Of a DNA stretch of 64,000 nucleotides, positions 47,877 to 57,239 are shown piece by piece. Each line of letters opens with the position of its first letter. The stretch's first letter is position 1. Under the pieces are notes generated by a model. The model saw nothing but the letters and a program-made list of their open reading frames with translations, did not search any database and had not been told where the DNA came from. Location: assembly GCF_030734285.1 (NCBI RefSeq), contig NZ_CP132294.1, forward strand, positions 1,674,001 through 1,738,000, in the 5' to 3' direction. Position numbers and translations under genes: made by a program. Source of the stretch: Natronococcus sp. AD-5 (GTDB lineage: Archaea; Halobacteriota; Halobacteria; Halobacteriales; Natrialbaceae).

Positions 47877-48920
47877 ATGGGGGATTCGTCTTCGCGCGAG
47901 CGAAAGGTCCGCGGACGGAAGATCCGCGCGGACCGCAGTCAGAAGAAACGTCGGAAAGCGAAGAAAAAGGCGAAGAATGAATTCGATCGGACGGCGAACG
48001 GGACGAAAAGCGAAGCGAAGAGCGGAGGCGGGGACTCGATCCTCTCGAGCCCCGACGAGGTCGCACCCGACCCGTTCGTCGAGACCGACGCAGTCACGTC
48101 GCTGCGCGATCGGATCGCCGGCTGGCTCGAGGCCGACCAGCCGGTCCACCTGATCGGGCCGACCGGCTGCGGAAAGACGGCGCTCGCGCTCTCGGCGGCG
48201 GCGGCCCGCGACCGACCGGTCGTCTGGCTCAACGGCGACGAGGCCGTCGGCACCGCCGAACTCGTCGGCACCCACGCCGGCGGGGAGCGCTACGAAGAGC
48301 ACGATCAGTTCGTCAGCGGCGTCAACAAGAAGACTCAGGTCGTCCGCGAGCGGTGGGTCGACAACCCGCTCTCGGTCGCGGTCAAGGAAGGCGCGACGCT
48401 GGTCTACAACGAGTTCTCGCGAAGCGACCCCGCAGCGCACAACGTCCTCCTCTCGGTACTCGAGGAGGGCGTTCTCGAGCGACCGGGAAAGCGCGGCGCC
48501 GACCGGACGGTCGACGTCCACCCCGAGTTCAGACTGCTCGTGACCTCGAACGACGTCGAGTACGCGGGCGTCCACGAACAGCAGGACGCGCTGCTCGACC
48601 GGTTCGTCGGCGTCCACGTCGACTACTACGACGAGGAGACGGAACGCGAGATCGCCGCCGCCCACGTCGACGTCCCCGACGAAACCGTCGCGGAGATCGT
48701 CGACGCGACGCGGCGACTCCGCGACGAACTCGACATCGTCGTCGGGACTCGCGCAGCCATCACGGTTGCGGAGGGGCTCACGATCTTCGCCGAGGACGGC
48801 ACCGGCGAGTTCGACGACGAGTTGCTGGCCGACGTGTTTACGGACGTTCTCGCGCCGAAGCTCGCCGGCGAGGACGACGAGATCGGCGACCTCCGAGAAG
48901 CGATCAGAAACGCACTCTAG
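47877..48920 (+). CDS. gvpN: gas vesicle protein GvpN (MoxR-type AAA ATPase)
   Basis: A 347-residue ATPase needed for normal vesicle growth. Walker A is GPTGCGKT (94-101), Walker B is TLVYNEFSR and sensor-1 is LLVTSNDVEYAG. The first 50 residues are Lys/Arg-rich (RGRKIRADRSQKKRRKAKKK), standing out in this acidic proteome. Starts five bases after gvpA and overlaps nothing; gvpO follows after ten bases. Confidence 0.95.
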   Translation: MGDSSSRERKVRGRKIRADRSQKKRRKAKKKAKNEFDRTANGTKSEAKSGGGDSILSSPDEVAPDPFVETDAVTSLRDRIAGWLEADQPVHLIGPTGCGKTALALSAAAARDRPVVWLNGDEAVGTAELVGTHAGGERYEEHDQFVSGVNKKTQVVRERWVDNPLSVAVKEGATLVYNEFSRSDPAAHNVLLSVLEEGVLERPGKRGADRTVDVHPEFRLLVTSNDVEYAGVHEQQDALLDRFVGVHVDYYDEETEREIAAAHVDVPDETVAEIVDATRRLRDELDIVVGTRAAITVAEGLTIFAEDGTGEFDDELLADVFTDVLAPKLAGEDDEIGDLREAIRNAL

Positions 48921-48930
48921 AAGACCGACT

Positions 48931-49470
48931 ATGGCCGAGGCAGATACGAACTCCGCGAACCAGTGCCGGGCGCTCACCGAGGACGGCGAGCGCTGTTCGC
49001 GCCCAGCCCAGGACGACGGGTTCTGTTATCAACACGACAAGGGTGATCCGACCGTGAGTGACAGTCAAACAGCAGAAACCGAACAGGAGGAACAGGAACA
49101 GGAGCAAGAGCAGGAAGCAGACCGGGACGCCCAGTCCGCCGACATGGCCACAGAGGAGACGACCGATCCCGGTGACGTCGATACGAGCGACGTCGACGAG
49201 GACAGCGACATCGCCGGCGTCCTCGCGGTCCGACAGACGGTTCAGTCGACCGCCGGACAGATCGTCGGGCACGAGTTCGACGGTGTCAGCGAAATCTCGC
49301 CCATGGACGACGGCTGGCGGGCGGTCGTCGAAGTCGTCGAGCGGTCGGCGGTTCCCGACACCCAGGACATCATCGGACGATACGAGATCGAACTCGGCGA
49401 AGAGGGCGTCGTCCAGGGATACCGACGGCTCGACCGGTACCGTCGCGGCGATACGACGGCGTTCGAGTAA
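48931..49470 (+). CDS. gvpO: gas vesicle protein GvpO with N-terminal Cys/His motif
   Basis: A 179-residue protein. The C-terminal half is GvpO: VVEVVERSAVPDTQDIIGRYEI then YRRLDRYRRGD. The N-terminus carries QCRALTEDGERCSRPAQDDG then FCYQHDKGD, a C-x8-C-x9-C-x3-H motif of the type thought to bind zinc in several small haloarchaeal proteins. A Glu/Gln-rich linker joins the two. GvpO is required for vesicle formation; the added motif may allow nucleic acid or protein binding. Ends the gvpA-N-O operon. Confidence 0.9.
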   Translation: MAEADTNSANQCRALTEDGERCSRPAQDDGFCYQHDKGDPTVSDSQTAETEQEEQEQEQEQEADRDAQSADMATEETTDPGDVDTSDVDEDSDIAGVLAVRQTVQSTAGQIVGHEFDGVSEISPMDDGWRAVVEVVERSAVPDTQDIIGRYEIELGEEGVVQGYRRLDRYRRGDTTAFE

Positions 49471-49668
49471 CGTCTCCGTCGCCAGACCACCGTCGGATCG
49501 CTCGAGTCACGACTCCGTCTTGCCTCGGCCGTCCATCCCGGTTGCTCCGGCCACCTCCCGGTCACCTCGGTCACTCATCCTGTCGCCGATCGCATTCGTT
49601 CACCGCGTTCGTCCGTTCCACCCGCCGCTCTCGAAATCTCGAAGTGGCCGCGCCCCGTCGACTCGCCC

Positions 49669-50001
49669 GTGCAACTCGTCTCCGGAACGCCCGTCTACGG
49701 CGTCGACGTCGGGCCGTCGACCCGCTGTGCGCACTATCACACGGATCGCGACGTCCTCGCGTTCAAGTTCGACTGCTGCGAGCGATACTATCCCTGTTTT
49801 CGCTGTCACGACGCCGTGACCGACCACGACGCGGAGCCGTGGCCCCGGCATCGGTTCACGGAGCCGTCCGTTCTCTGCGGCGCGTGCGGAACGAAACTCA
49901 CCGCTCCCGACTACCTCGAGTGCGACTATCGGTGTCCCTCCTGTGAAGCGCCGTTCAATCCCGGCTGTGGGGCCCACCTGGACCGGTACGTGGAGCAGTA
50001 G
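49669..50001 (+). CDS. CHY zinc-finger protein
   Basis: A 110-residue protein from a GTG start. It has the CHY-type zinc finger signature: STRCAHYHTDRDVLAFKF, CCERYYPCFRCHD, then VLCGACGTKLT and CPSCEAPFNPGCGAHLDRY, which should bind three zinc ions. Such proteins occur alone in archaea and act in protein degradation or mitochondrial import in eukaryotes; the function here is unknown. Confidence 0.88.
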   Translation: MQLVSGTPVYGVDVGPSTRCAHYHTDRDVLAFKFDCCERYYPCFRCHDAVTDHDAEPWPRHRFTEPSVLCGACGTKLTAPDYLECDYRCPSCEAPFNPGCGAHLDRYVEQ

Positions 50002-50033
50002 CGGAAACCCGGCGCGGAAGGAAAACGGATCGA

Positions 50034-51686
50034 TCAGTCGTCCGCCGGCACCCGTCTCGAGGGCGTCACTTCGGACGCCGTCTCCCCGAGCAGCGCCGCC
50101 TCGACTTTCGGGGCGAGTTCGTTCACCATCGCGCGACCGTCCCGTTCGCGAACGACCAGTCCGTCCTCGGCCAGCGCGGAGAGGTGGTGCGAGACGGTGC
50201 TGGGATCGCGGTCGAGTTCGTCCGCCAGCCGGCCGTTGTGCGCCCGCCCGACCTCCGCGAGGGTCTCGAGTACGTCTCGCTTGGCCGGCTCCTCGAGCGC
50301 CGCGTGGAGTTCGACGTCCGTCGCGTCGAGGTAGTACCGGCGCTTGCCGTTGACTTTGACCGCCGTCACCATCCCCTCCTCTTCGAGTACGCGGACGTGG
50401 TGGCGAACGGTCGACAGCGACACGCCGCTTCGCTCGCTCACCCGCGAGAGGTAGCAGCCGGGTTCGTCCTGGATCGTCGCGTAGACGGCCTGGCGGGCGT
50501 CGTTCTCGAGCGGGTCGGAGTCGTCGTACCGGCTGTATCGAAGGATCGCCAGCAGTTCCCACGGGAGCTCCGAGAGCATCCGCCGGAGGTGGCGAAGCGA
50601 GAACTGGCTCGTCCAGCCGGCGATGGCGCTACCCGCTGATCCGGACGCTCCGGCGGCTCCGGACGCCCCAGCGCTCCCGGCCGTCGCCCCGGACGCCGTG
50701 ACCACGCCGAGCAACCCGACCAGGATCGCGTCCGTAGCGGCTGACGGGCCCTCGCGGCCATCGGACGCGCTGGACCCGGCGGTCCCGTCGTCATCGGCGG
50801 CCGTCTCGTTTGCACCCGTCCCGTCGTCGGCCGTCTCCCCCGACGAAACGGCGGCCGTCGTCTCGAGATCGTCCACCGACTCGCCGGTCTCGGTGCCGTC
50901 GCGGTCGATCGGCTCGCTCGAGTTCGTCGCGTTCTCGACCGTTTCCGACGTCTCGTCGATATCGAACTCGGCCGGTACGAACGTCGATTCCGCCGTTTCC
51001 TCGGTTAGTTCGATCGTCTCCTCGGTCGTGTCGTCGACGAGGTCTGCGGTCTCTTCGGACGTCTCATCGACGAGGTCCGTCGTCTCCTCGGACGTGCTTT
51101 CGACGGCATCCGTCGTTTCCTCCGTCGTCTCGTCGACGGAGTCGGACAGGTCGTCGGCCGGTTCCTCGAGCGAGGTCGATTCGACGGTGTGCTCGTCGAC
51201 CGTCTCCGTCGTCTCCTCGCTTGCGCTTTCGACGGTATCCGTCGTCTCGGCGGTCGTCTCTTCCGCGGTGTCCTCCGTTTCCTCAGCTGTCTCTTCGATC
51301 GTACCTGTCGTTTCCTCGGTCGTTTCCGACGTGTCCAGCGTTTCGTCAGTCGTCTCGCTGGCGGTTTCGTCCGTCTCGTCCGTCTCTTCCGTTTCGTCGG
51401 TCTCGTTAGCCGTCTCTTCGACGGCTTCACCCGTCTCATCTGTCGCGTGGTTCGTCTCGTTCGTCGCGCCGCTCGAGCCCTCGACTTCGGTCACGTTCTC
51501 GTCGTCGTTCGTCGACTCGTTCACCTCGGCGAGCGTCGAGTCGTCCTCGTCGGAGTCCAGCTCCGTCGGACTCGAGTCGATCTCGTCGATCGCTCCGGCG
51601 GCGAGGCCGACGAGCGGAAGACCGAGTATCAGTACCGCGACCAGGCAGACCAGTAGCCGGGCCGCGAACGACGAACGTCGTTCCAT
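50034..51686 (-). CDS. membrane-tethered double winged-helix regulator with acidic Thr/Glu stalk
   Basis: A 550-residue protein of unusual build. Residues 9-31 are a signal or anchor helix (LLVCLVAVLILGLPLVGLAA). Residues 34-315 are almost only Glu, Thr, Asp, Ser and Val; between about 185 and 231 they run as 11-residue repeats (DETTEETTDAV, ESTSEETTDLV, DETSEETADLV, DDTTEETIELT). A second hydrophobic Ala/Gly-rich segment spans about 317-357. Two ArsR-type winged helices follow, about 400-455 (SGVSLSTVRHHVRVLEEEGM) and 466-535 (LDRDPSTVSHHLSALAEDGL). The expected topology is an outside stalk and cytoplasmic DNA-binding domains. Next to the gas vesicle cluster, but direction and target are unknown. 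Confidence 0.8.
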   Translation of the reverse strand: MERRSSFAARLLVCLVAVLILGLPLVGLAAGAIDEIDSSPTELDSDEDDSTLAEVNESTNDDENVTEVEGSSGATNETNHATDETGEAVEETANETDETEETDETDETASETTDETLDTSETTEETTGTIEETAEETEDTAEETTAETTDTVESASEETTETVDEHTVESTSLEEPADDLSDSVDETTEETTDAVESTSEETTDLVDETSEETADLVDDTTEETIELTEETAESTFVPAEFDIDETSETVENATNSSEPIDRDGTETGESVDDLETTAAVSSGETADDGTGANETAADDDGTAGSSASDGREGPSAATDAILVGLLGVVTASGATAGSAGASGAAGASGSAGSAIAGWTSQFSLRHLRRMLSELPWELLAILRYSRYDDSDPLENDARQAVYATIQDEPGCYLSRVSERSGVSLSTVRHHVRVLEEEGMVTAVKVNGKRRYYLDATDVELHAALEEPAKRDVLETLAEVGRAHNGRLADELDRDPSTVSHHLSALAEDGLVVRERDGRAMVNELAPKVEAALLGETASEVTPSRRVPADD

Positions 51687-51831
51687 TCCAATCGCCAGTA
51701 CATTACAGATGCTATGTAATACGCTTTTCCGTGTATTTAAAGGGAGATTATCGGTCGAGCGCCGCGGCTCGTACCGATAACGGAACGTCGATCCAGCAAG
51801 GTATTTCCCCGTCGAGCGGCGGACTCAAGGT

Positions 51832-54567
51832 ATGGATCCGGCGCTTGGCCCGCCCGACGCGATGGCCGAGAAGCGCGACGAGCTAACGCCGATGATGCGG
51901 CAGTACCACGATCTCTGTGCGCGCTACGACGACGCGCTCGTCCTCTTCCAGGTCGGCGACTTCTACGAGACCTTCTGCGGCGCCGCCGAACGCACCGCGC
52001 GGCTGCTCGAAGTGGCGCTGACCAGCCGCGAGGACAGCACCGGCGAGTACCCGATGAGCGGCATCCCGATCGACAACGCCGAGTCGTACATCGAGGAGTT
52101 GCTCGAGGCCGGCTACCGCGTCGCCGTGGCGGACCAGATCGAAGAGCCCGGCGAGTCGCCGGGGGTCGTCGAGCGCGCGGTCACGCGCGTGATCACCCCC
52201 GGGACGCTCACCGAGGACGAACTGCTCGCGAGCGACGACAACAACTTCGTGGCCGCGGTCGCGCGGGACGGCACCGATCTCGCGCTCGCCCTGCTCGACG
52301 TCTCGACCGGCGACTTTCTCGCGACGAGTTCCGCGACGCGGGAGGCGGTCGCCGACGAGGTGAGCCGGTTCGATCCCCCCGAGGCCGTCGTCGGCCCGGA
52401 CGCGCCCGCGGACCTCTTTCCCGAGACCTGCATGGTGACGCCGTTCGAGGCCGACGCGTTCGATCGCGAGCGCGCGGGAGAGACGGTGTCGCGATACTTC
52501 CGCAATCCCGACGCCCTGCTCGCCAGCGACGCCGAGATTCGGGCCTGCGGCGCGCTGCTCTCCTACGCGGAGTACGTTCGCGGCGGCGAACACGAGGGCG
52601 AGCGCGGCGGTACCACCGATGCCGACGCGGACGACACCGAACCCGAGGACGCCGACGACGCTCGCCTCGAGTACATCACGCACCTCACCCGCTACGATCC
52701 CCGAGAGTACCTGCTGCTGGACGCCGTCGCGCTGCGGAGCCTCGAACTGTTCGAACCGCGGGCCGTCCGCGGCCGCGAGGACGCGACGCTCGTCGGCGTG
52801 TTGGACGAGACGGCCTGCGCGCTGGGCGGCCGCAAACTGCGGGACTGGATTCGCCGCCCGCTGCTTCAGCCGGACCGGATCGAGGCGCGACTGGACGCGG
52901 TCGAGGAGCTGACGTCGGGCGTCCGGCGTCGAGAGCGGCTCCACGAACTGCTGCGTGACGTCTACGACTTGGAGCGCCTGATCGGTCGGATCTCCCGCGA
53001 GCGAGCCAACGCGCGGGACCTGCGCTCCCTCCGCGATACGCTGGCCGTCGTTCCCGACGTTCGAGACCAGCTCGCCGACGCCGACTGCGATCGCCTCCGG
53101 CAGCTACACGCCGATCTCGATCCGCTCGCCGACGTTCGCGAACTGATCGACGACGCCATCGTTTCCGATCCGCCGATCGAGATCACCGAGGGCGGCATCG
53201 TCGCCGAGGAGTACGACGCGGACTTAGACGACCTCCGCGGAACCGCGCGGGACGGCAAGCGGTGGATCGACGACCTCGAGGAGCGCGAGCGCGAGCGGAC
53301 CGGCGTCGACTCGCTGAAGGTCGGCTATAACTCGGTCCACGGCTACTACATCGAGGTCACGAACCCGAACCTCGAGGCCGTGCCCGACGACTACCAGCGC
53401 CGCCAGACCCTGAAGAACTCGGAGCGGTTCGTCACGCCGGAGCTCAAGGACCGCGAGGACGAGATCGTCGGCGCGGAGGAGCGCGCGGACGAACTCGAGT
53501 ACGAGCTCTTCTGCGACGTTCGCGGCGACGTCGCCGACGAAGTCGAGCGCGTCCAGGGGCTCGCCGACGCGCTCGCGACGCTCGACGCGCTCGTCTCGCT
53601 CGCGACCGCCGCGGCCCAGTACGACTACTGCCGGCCGGAGATCGCAGCGCGCGACGACGGCGAGGGGCTCGAGATCGACGTCGAGGGCGGCCGCCACCCC
53701 GTCGTCGAGCGCACCCAGGAGTCGTTCGTCCCGAACGGCGCTCGGTTCTCGCCCGGTCGGCGGCTGGCGGTGATCACGGGGCCGAACATGTCGGGCAAAT
53801 CGACCTATATGCGCCAGGTCGCCCAGATCGTCCTGCTGGCGCAGGTCGGCAGCTTCGTCCCCGCCCGGTCGGCCCGGATCACGCCCGTCGACCGGATCTT
53901 CACCCGCGTCGGCGCCAGCGACGATATCGCGGGCGGGCGCTCGACGTTCATGGTCGAGATGGACGAACTCGCGACCATCCTCCGGGAGGCCGACGAGCGC
54001 TCGCTGGTCCTTCTGGACGAGGTCGGCCGCGGCACCTCGACGGCCGACGGCCTCGCCATCGCGCAGGCGATCACCGAGCACATCCACGGCGTGGTCGGCG
54101 CGACGACGCTCTTTGCGACCCACCACCATCCGCTGACCGAACTCGCGGACGACCTCGAGGCCGCGTTCGCGCTCCACTTCGAGGTCGAGCAGGACGACGG
54201 CGAGGTCGTCTTCCACCACGAGATCGCCCCCGGCGCGGCGACGGGCTCCTACGGCGTCGAGGTCGCGACCGCCGCGGGCGTTCCCGAGTCGGTCGTCGAG
54301 CGCTCGCGGGAACTGGCCGCCGAAAACGCCACCGACGAGGCCGCGGGCGGATCCTCGAGCGACGATCCGACTACCGACGAAACTGCGCCCGCCACGGCGA
54401 CGGCCGACGGCGGCGAGCGGGCGACGGCGTCGCGATCCGCGTCGAACCACGATACCGACCCGTCGGCCGACGTCGCCGCCGAACTTCGGTCGCTCGAGGT
54501 GGCCCACCTCACGCCGGTCGAGGCACTGACGGAACTCGATCGGCTACGGCGGCTGCTCGAGGAGTGA
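51832..54567 (+). CDS. mutS: DNA mismatch repair protein MutS
   Basis: A 911-residue MutS1 ortholog. The N-terminal mismatch-binding motif [10 protein letters not shown] is present, as are the clamp and lever domains, the Walker [14 protein letters not shown], Walker [14 protein letters not shown] and the ATPase signature FATHHH. Two acidic inserts, one after the connector domain and one before the C-terminal dimerisation helix, are typical of haloarchaea. MutL, usual partner of MutS in this group, is not next to it. Confidence 0.97.
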   Translation: MDPALGPPDAMAEKRDELTPMMRQYHDLCARYDDALVLFQVGDFYETFCGAAERTARLLEVALTSREDSTGEYPMSGIPIDNAESYIEELLEAGYRVAVADQIEEPGESPGVVERAVTRVITPGTLTEDELLASDDNNFVAAVARDGTDLALALLDVSTGDFLATSSATREAVADEVSRFDPPEAVVGPDAPADLFPETCMVTPFEADAFDRERAGETVSRYFRNPDALLASDAEIRACGALLSYAEYVRGGEHEGERGGTTDADADDTEPEDADDARLEYITHLTRYDPREYLLLDAVALRSLELFEPRAVRGREDATLVGVLDETACALGGRKLRDWIRRPLLQPDRIEARLDAVEELTSGVRRRERLHELLRDVYDLERLIGRISRERANARDLRSLRDTLAVVPDVRDQLADADCDRLRQLHADLDPLADVRELIDDAIVSDPPIEITEGGIVAEEYDADLDDLRGTARDGKRWIDDLEERERERTGVDSLKVGYNSVHGYYIEVTNPNLEAVPDDYQRRQTLKNSERFVTPELKDREDEIVGAEERADELEYELFCDVRGDVADEVERVQGLADALATLDALVSLATAAAQYDYCRPEIAARDDGEGLEIDVEGGRHPVVERTQESFVPNGARFSPGRRLAVITGPNMSGKSTYMRQVAQIVLLAQVGSFVPARSARITPVDRIFTRVGASDDIAGGRSTFMVEMDELATILREADERSLVLLDEVGRGTSTADGLAIAQAITEHIHGVVGATTLFATHHHPLTELADDLEAAFALHFEVEQDDGEVVFHHEIAPGAATGSYGVEVATAAGVPESVVERSRELAAENATDEAAGGSSSDDPTTDETAPATATADGGERATASRSASNHDTDPSADVAAELRSLEVAHLTPVEALTELDRLRRLLEE

Positions 54568-54573
54568 TCCCCG

Positions 54574-55035
54574 TCAGTCCCGACGCTGCCCGACCTTCAG
54601 GAACGCGAGGGCGGCCCCGAGAAGGGCGGTGTTTTTCAGGAAGTGAATGAGTTGCTGCTGTTTCTGTTCGGGGTCCTCGACGTTCCAGAAGTCGTGCATC
54701 ACCGGGGTGGTGCTGACCAGGAACCCCACGACCGCCGCGGCGGCCGCGGACGGAATTCGCCACAGGGCGATGCCGATCCCGCCGAGCAGGAGACCGCCGC
54801 TCACTGCGGGGACGGTGAGATCCGGAGCCGGCGCGTTCTTGGATTCGGCGTACGCGATTCGCCCGTCGAGATTCCGGAGGTTGTCGATCGCGTTGAACGC
54901 GAGGATGCCGCCGAACAGAACGCGTCCGAGGCGGAACAGCGTCGTTTGAGCGAGCGGCGTCCCGTCCGCACTCGCGTCGGACCGGTCGGTCGCGTCGGTG
55001 CTGCGTCGCTGCCGAATTCGAGACGGGAGTTTCAT
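54574..55035 (-). CDS. DoxX family membrane protein
   Basis: A 153-residue protein with four hydrophobic segments (RVLFGGILAFNAIDNL, VSGGLLLGGIGIALW, AAAAVVGFLVSTTP, IHFLKNTALLGAALAFL) and the DoxX family loop HDFWNVEDPEQKQQQLIHFLKN, given as HDFWNVEDPEQKQQ then QLIHFLKN. The start at 55035 (MKLPSRIRQR) is preferred; the upstream extension is basic and non-coding. DoxX proteins act in quinone or oxidative metabolism. Convergent with mutS. Confidence 0.82.
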   Translation of the reverse strand: MKLPSRIRQRRSTDATDRSDASADGTPLAQTTLFRLGRVLFGGILAFNAIDNLRNLDGRIAYAESKNAPAPDLTVPAVSGGLLLGGIGIALWRIPSAAAAAVVGFLVSTTPVMHDFWNVEDPEQKQQQLIHFLKNTALLGAALAFLKVGQRRD

Positions 55036-55229
55036 CGGACGATGACAGCGTCCCGAACGGAATAGGTGCTGCCGTGGCAGTTGCATGTCTCCCGCGACCG
55101 CACTGCAAGGTTCTTCACGAACGGTGTCGAACGAGCGAGCGAGGCGGACGAAGTCGGCGGCGGATCGGACGATCCGCGCTGAAATCCGGTATCGGCGCCG
55201 AAACCGACGGCAGACCATCGGAGGAGACC

Positions 55230-55688
55230 ATGACAGATCTCACCCTCACGAGCCCCGAATTCGACGACGGCGAACGAATCCCCGACCAGTACGGCCACGA
55301 CGCGGCGAACGTCAACCCGCCGCTCGAGATCGACGGCGTCCCCGACGAGGCGGTGTCGCTCGCGCTGATCGTGGACGATCCCGACGCGGTCGAACCCGCA
55401 GGAACGGTCTGGGATCACTGGATCGTCTGGAATATCCTGCCCGAGACGACGACGATTCCGGAAGACTGGGATCCCGACGACGCGATGGAGGGAACGAACG
55501 ACTTCGGCGAGCCCGGCTACGGCGGGCCGAGTCCGCCGGACCGGGAGCACAAGTATCGGTTCACGCTCTACGCGCTGGACACGACGCTCGACCTCGAGTC
55601 CGATACCGACGCCGCCGACCTCGAGTCGGCGATCGACGGACACGTGATCGCACGGACGCTGCTCGAGGGGACGTACCCGGCGGACTGA
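55230..55688 (+). CDS. YbhB/YbcL family Raf kinase inhibitor-like protein
   Basis: A 152-residue PEBP-fold protein. The ligand-site pattern is present: DDPDAVEPAGTVWDHWIVWNI, here DPDAVEPAGTVWDHWIVWNI, then YGGPSPPDREHKYRF. The start has a strong Shine-Dalgarno (GGAGGAG). Role in archaea unknown. Encoded between the DoxX gene and nucS, with which it converges. Confidence 0.9.
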   Translation: MTDLTLTSPEFDDGERIPDQYGHDAANVNPPLEIDGVPDEAVSLALIVDDPDAVEPAGTVWDHWIVWNILPETTTIPEDWDPDDAMEGTNDFGEPGYGGPSPPDREHKYRFTLYALDTTLDLESDTDAADLESAIDGHVIARTLLEGTYPAD

Positions 55689-55710
55689 CCGCACGGGATA
55701 GCCGTCTCGG

Positions 55711-56454
55711 CTACCCGCCGGTCGGCTCGAGCGAGACGAACTCGAGGTCGTGCTGGACCAACAGTCGGTCGGCCCGGTCGGTCACCGACGGCGCGACGAG
55801 GATCCCGCGGACGGCGGCGTCGGCGTGGAGGTCGCGCTCGAGGGCGTCGACGTACCGACGGAGCTGGCTCACCGCGTCCGGGCCGACGCGGCGGCGCTTG
55901 AGTTCGACGACGACCGAGCGCCCCGTCGAATCCTCGCCGTAGATGTCGACCGCGCCGGCCGGCGTGTCGCGCTCGGTCGCCAGCGGGGTGAAGCCGGATT
56001 CGAGCAGCGACGGCTCCTCGAGGATCCGCTGTTTGAGGTCCTCCTCCGTGCCGACGAGCGCGATCTCGTTCGGGTCCGATCCCGCGAACGTCGAGACCTG
56101 GAGCACGCGCTGGAAGGAGACGAGCAGCCGCTCGTCCGGCGTCGAGCGCAGGCTCTCGATCACGAGCGCGTCGTCCTCGCAGCGGACCGCGTGGTCGCAG
56201 CCCGGCGGCTGCCAGTTGACCGGCTGCTGTCCTTCGGCGGTGTGGACCAGGGCCGCGCCGTCGGGTTTGAGCATGAGGTGGCGGTCGCCGGCCTCGAGGG
56301 TGCTCGAGGCGCGGCCGTCGTAGTCGACGGTACAGCGACCGAAGACGGTGATCATGGCCTCGCGCTCGATCCCGTCGGCGACCGCCTCGCGGGCGGCCTC
56401 GAGGGCGGGTCGCTCGAGCGTGGTCGCCTGCGGGGGCTGGGTACCGACTGTCAC
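55711..56454 (-). CDS. nucS: mismatch-specific endonuclease NucS
   Basis: A 247-residue NucS/EndoMS, which cuts both strands at mismatches in the MutS-independent repair path. The N-terminal domain is followed by the RecB-like nuclease core: VDIYGEDSTGRSVVVELKRR, with the metal-binding Asp and the ExK pair. GTG at 56454 is the start: just after it, MTVGTQPPQATT opens the family sequence. Two genes away from mutS. Convergent with the PEBP gene. Confidence 0.92.
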   Translation of the reverse strand: MTVGTQPPQATTLERPALEAAREAVADGIEREAMITVFGRCTVDYDGRASSTLEAGDRHLMLKPDGAALVHTAEGQQPVNWQPPGCDHAVRCEDDALVIESLRSTPDERLLVSFQRVLQVSTFAGSDPNEIALVGTEEDLKQRILEEPSLLESGFTPLATERDTPAGAVDIYGEDSTGRSVVVELKRRRVGPDAVSQLRRYVDALERDLHADAAVRGILVAPSVTDRADRLLVQHDLEFVSLEPTGG

Positions 56455-56569
56455 TGGGAAGGAATAGCCGGCTGGCGAATAAAAGATCCCCGGACCGGCG
56501 CGGGAACGGTTACGCGAAGTGACGCGATCGAAAACCCTTATTTTCGTCGGCCTGCGCGTTCGAACACGA

Positions 56570-57133
56570 ATGACCACCGAACACGATCGCCGCCGATTCC
56601 TCCGGCTCACCGGAACGGGTACCGCGGCGGCCCTCGCCGGCTGCGCCGACATCAACCCGCTGAGCGACGACGGAGACGTCGCCGACGACGTGTTGACGGC
56701 CGTCGTGGGGCCGGACGCCGAAGAGATCGAAGCGCTCCACGATGCCATCGAGAGCGACGAGATGGACCTGTCGGAAGCCGAGAGGCGCCAGGAGAAACTG
56801 ATCGAGGACGCGGTCGAGGACTTCGAAAGCCGGACCGAGGACGATTCGGACCTGACCGTCGAGGAATCGACCCGGGAGATCGGGCTCTACCGAATCGACG
56901 GGGCGCCGGAAGCGATACTCGGCGCGCTCAGGGAGGGACCGGTGACCTCCCTCTCCGGGGCCGCAGCCTACGACCAGATCCTCGAGGATTACCAGCAACA
57001 GTCCGAAACGGAGCCGGGAGGGGCTCCCGGCGGAGAAGAACCGGGCGAGGAGGATGCCGGCGGCGGCGAAGCGAACGACGGAGAGGACGACGCTCCCGGC
57101 GACGGGAGCGACGGAAACGAGGGCGGCGCGTAA
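56570..57133 (+). CDS. Tat-type lipoprotein of unknown function
   Basis: A 187-residue protein. The signal has the Tat motif RRRFLRLTGTG and ends in the lipobox LAGC with Cys25, so it should be lipid-anchored at the outer face. The middle (residues 30-145) is acidic and helical; the last 40 residues are Gly/Glu/Asp/Pro-rich and disordered. The ATG at 56570 is chosen over one 17 codons earlier, whose residues do not fit a Tat signal. Divergent from nucS; the spacing of 115 bases holds both promoters. Confidence 0.75.
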   Translation: MTTEHDRRRFLRLTGTGTAAALAGCADINPLSDDGDVADDVLTAVVGPDAEEIEALHDAIESDEMDLSEAERRQEKLIEDAVEDFESRTEDDSDLTVEESTREIGLYRIDGAPEAILGALREGPVTSLSGAAAYDQILEDYQQQSETEPGGAPGGEEPGEEDAGGGEANDGEDDAPGDGSDGNEGGA

Positions 57134-57239
57134 GCCGCCGGCGTCAGATTCGACGCTCCTTCTCGGTGGTCGACTCGCTCTCCCGGACGGCTTCGCGACG
57201 GCCGATCGCCGACACGATCGAACGGCTCTCGAGGCGCGA

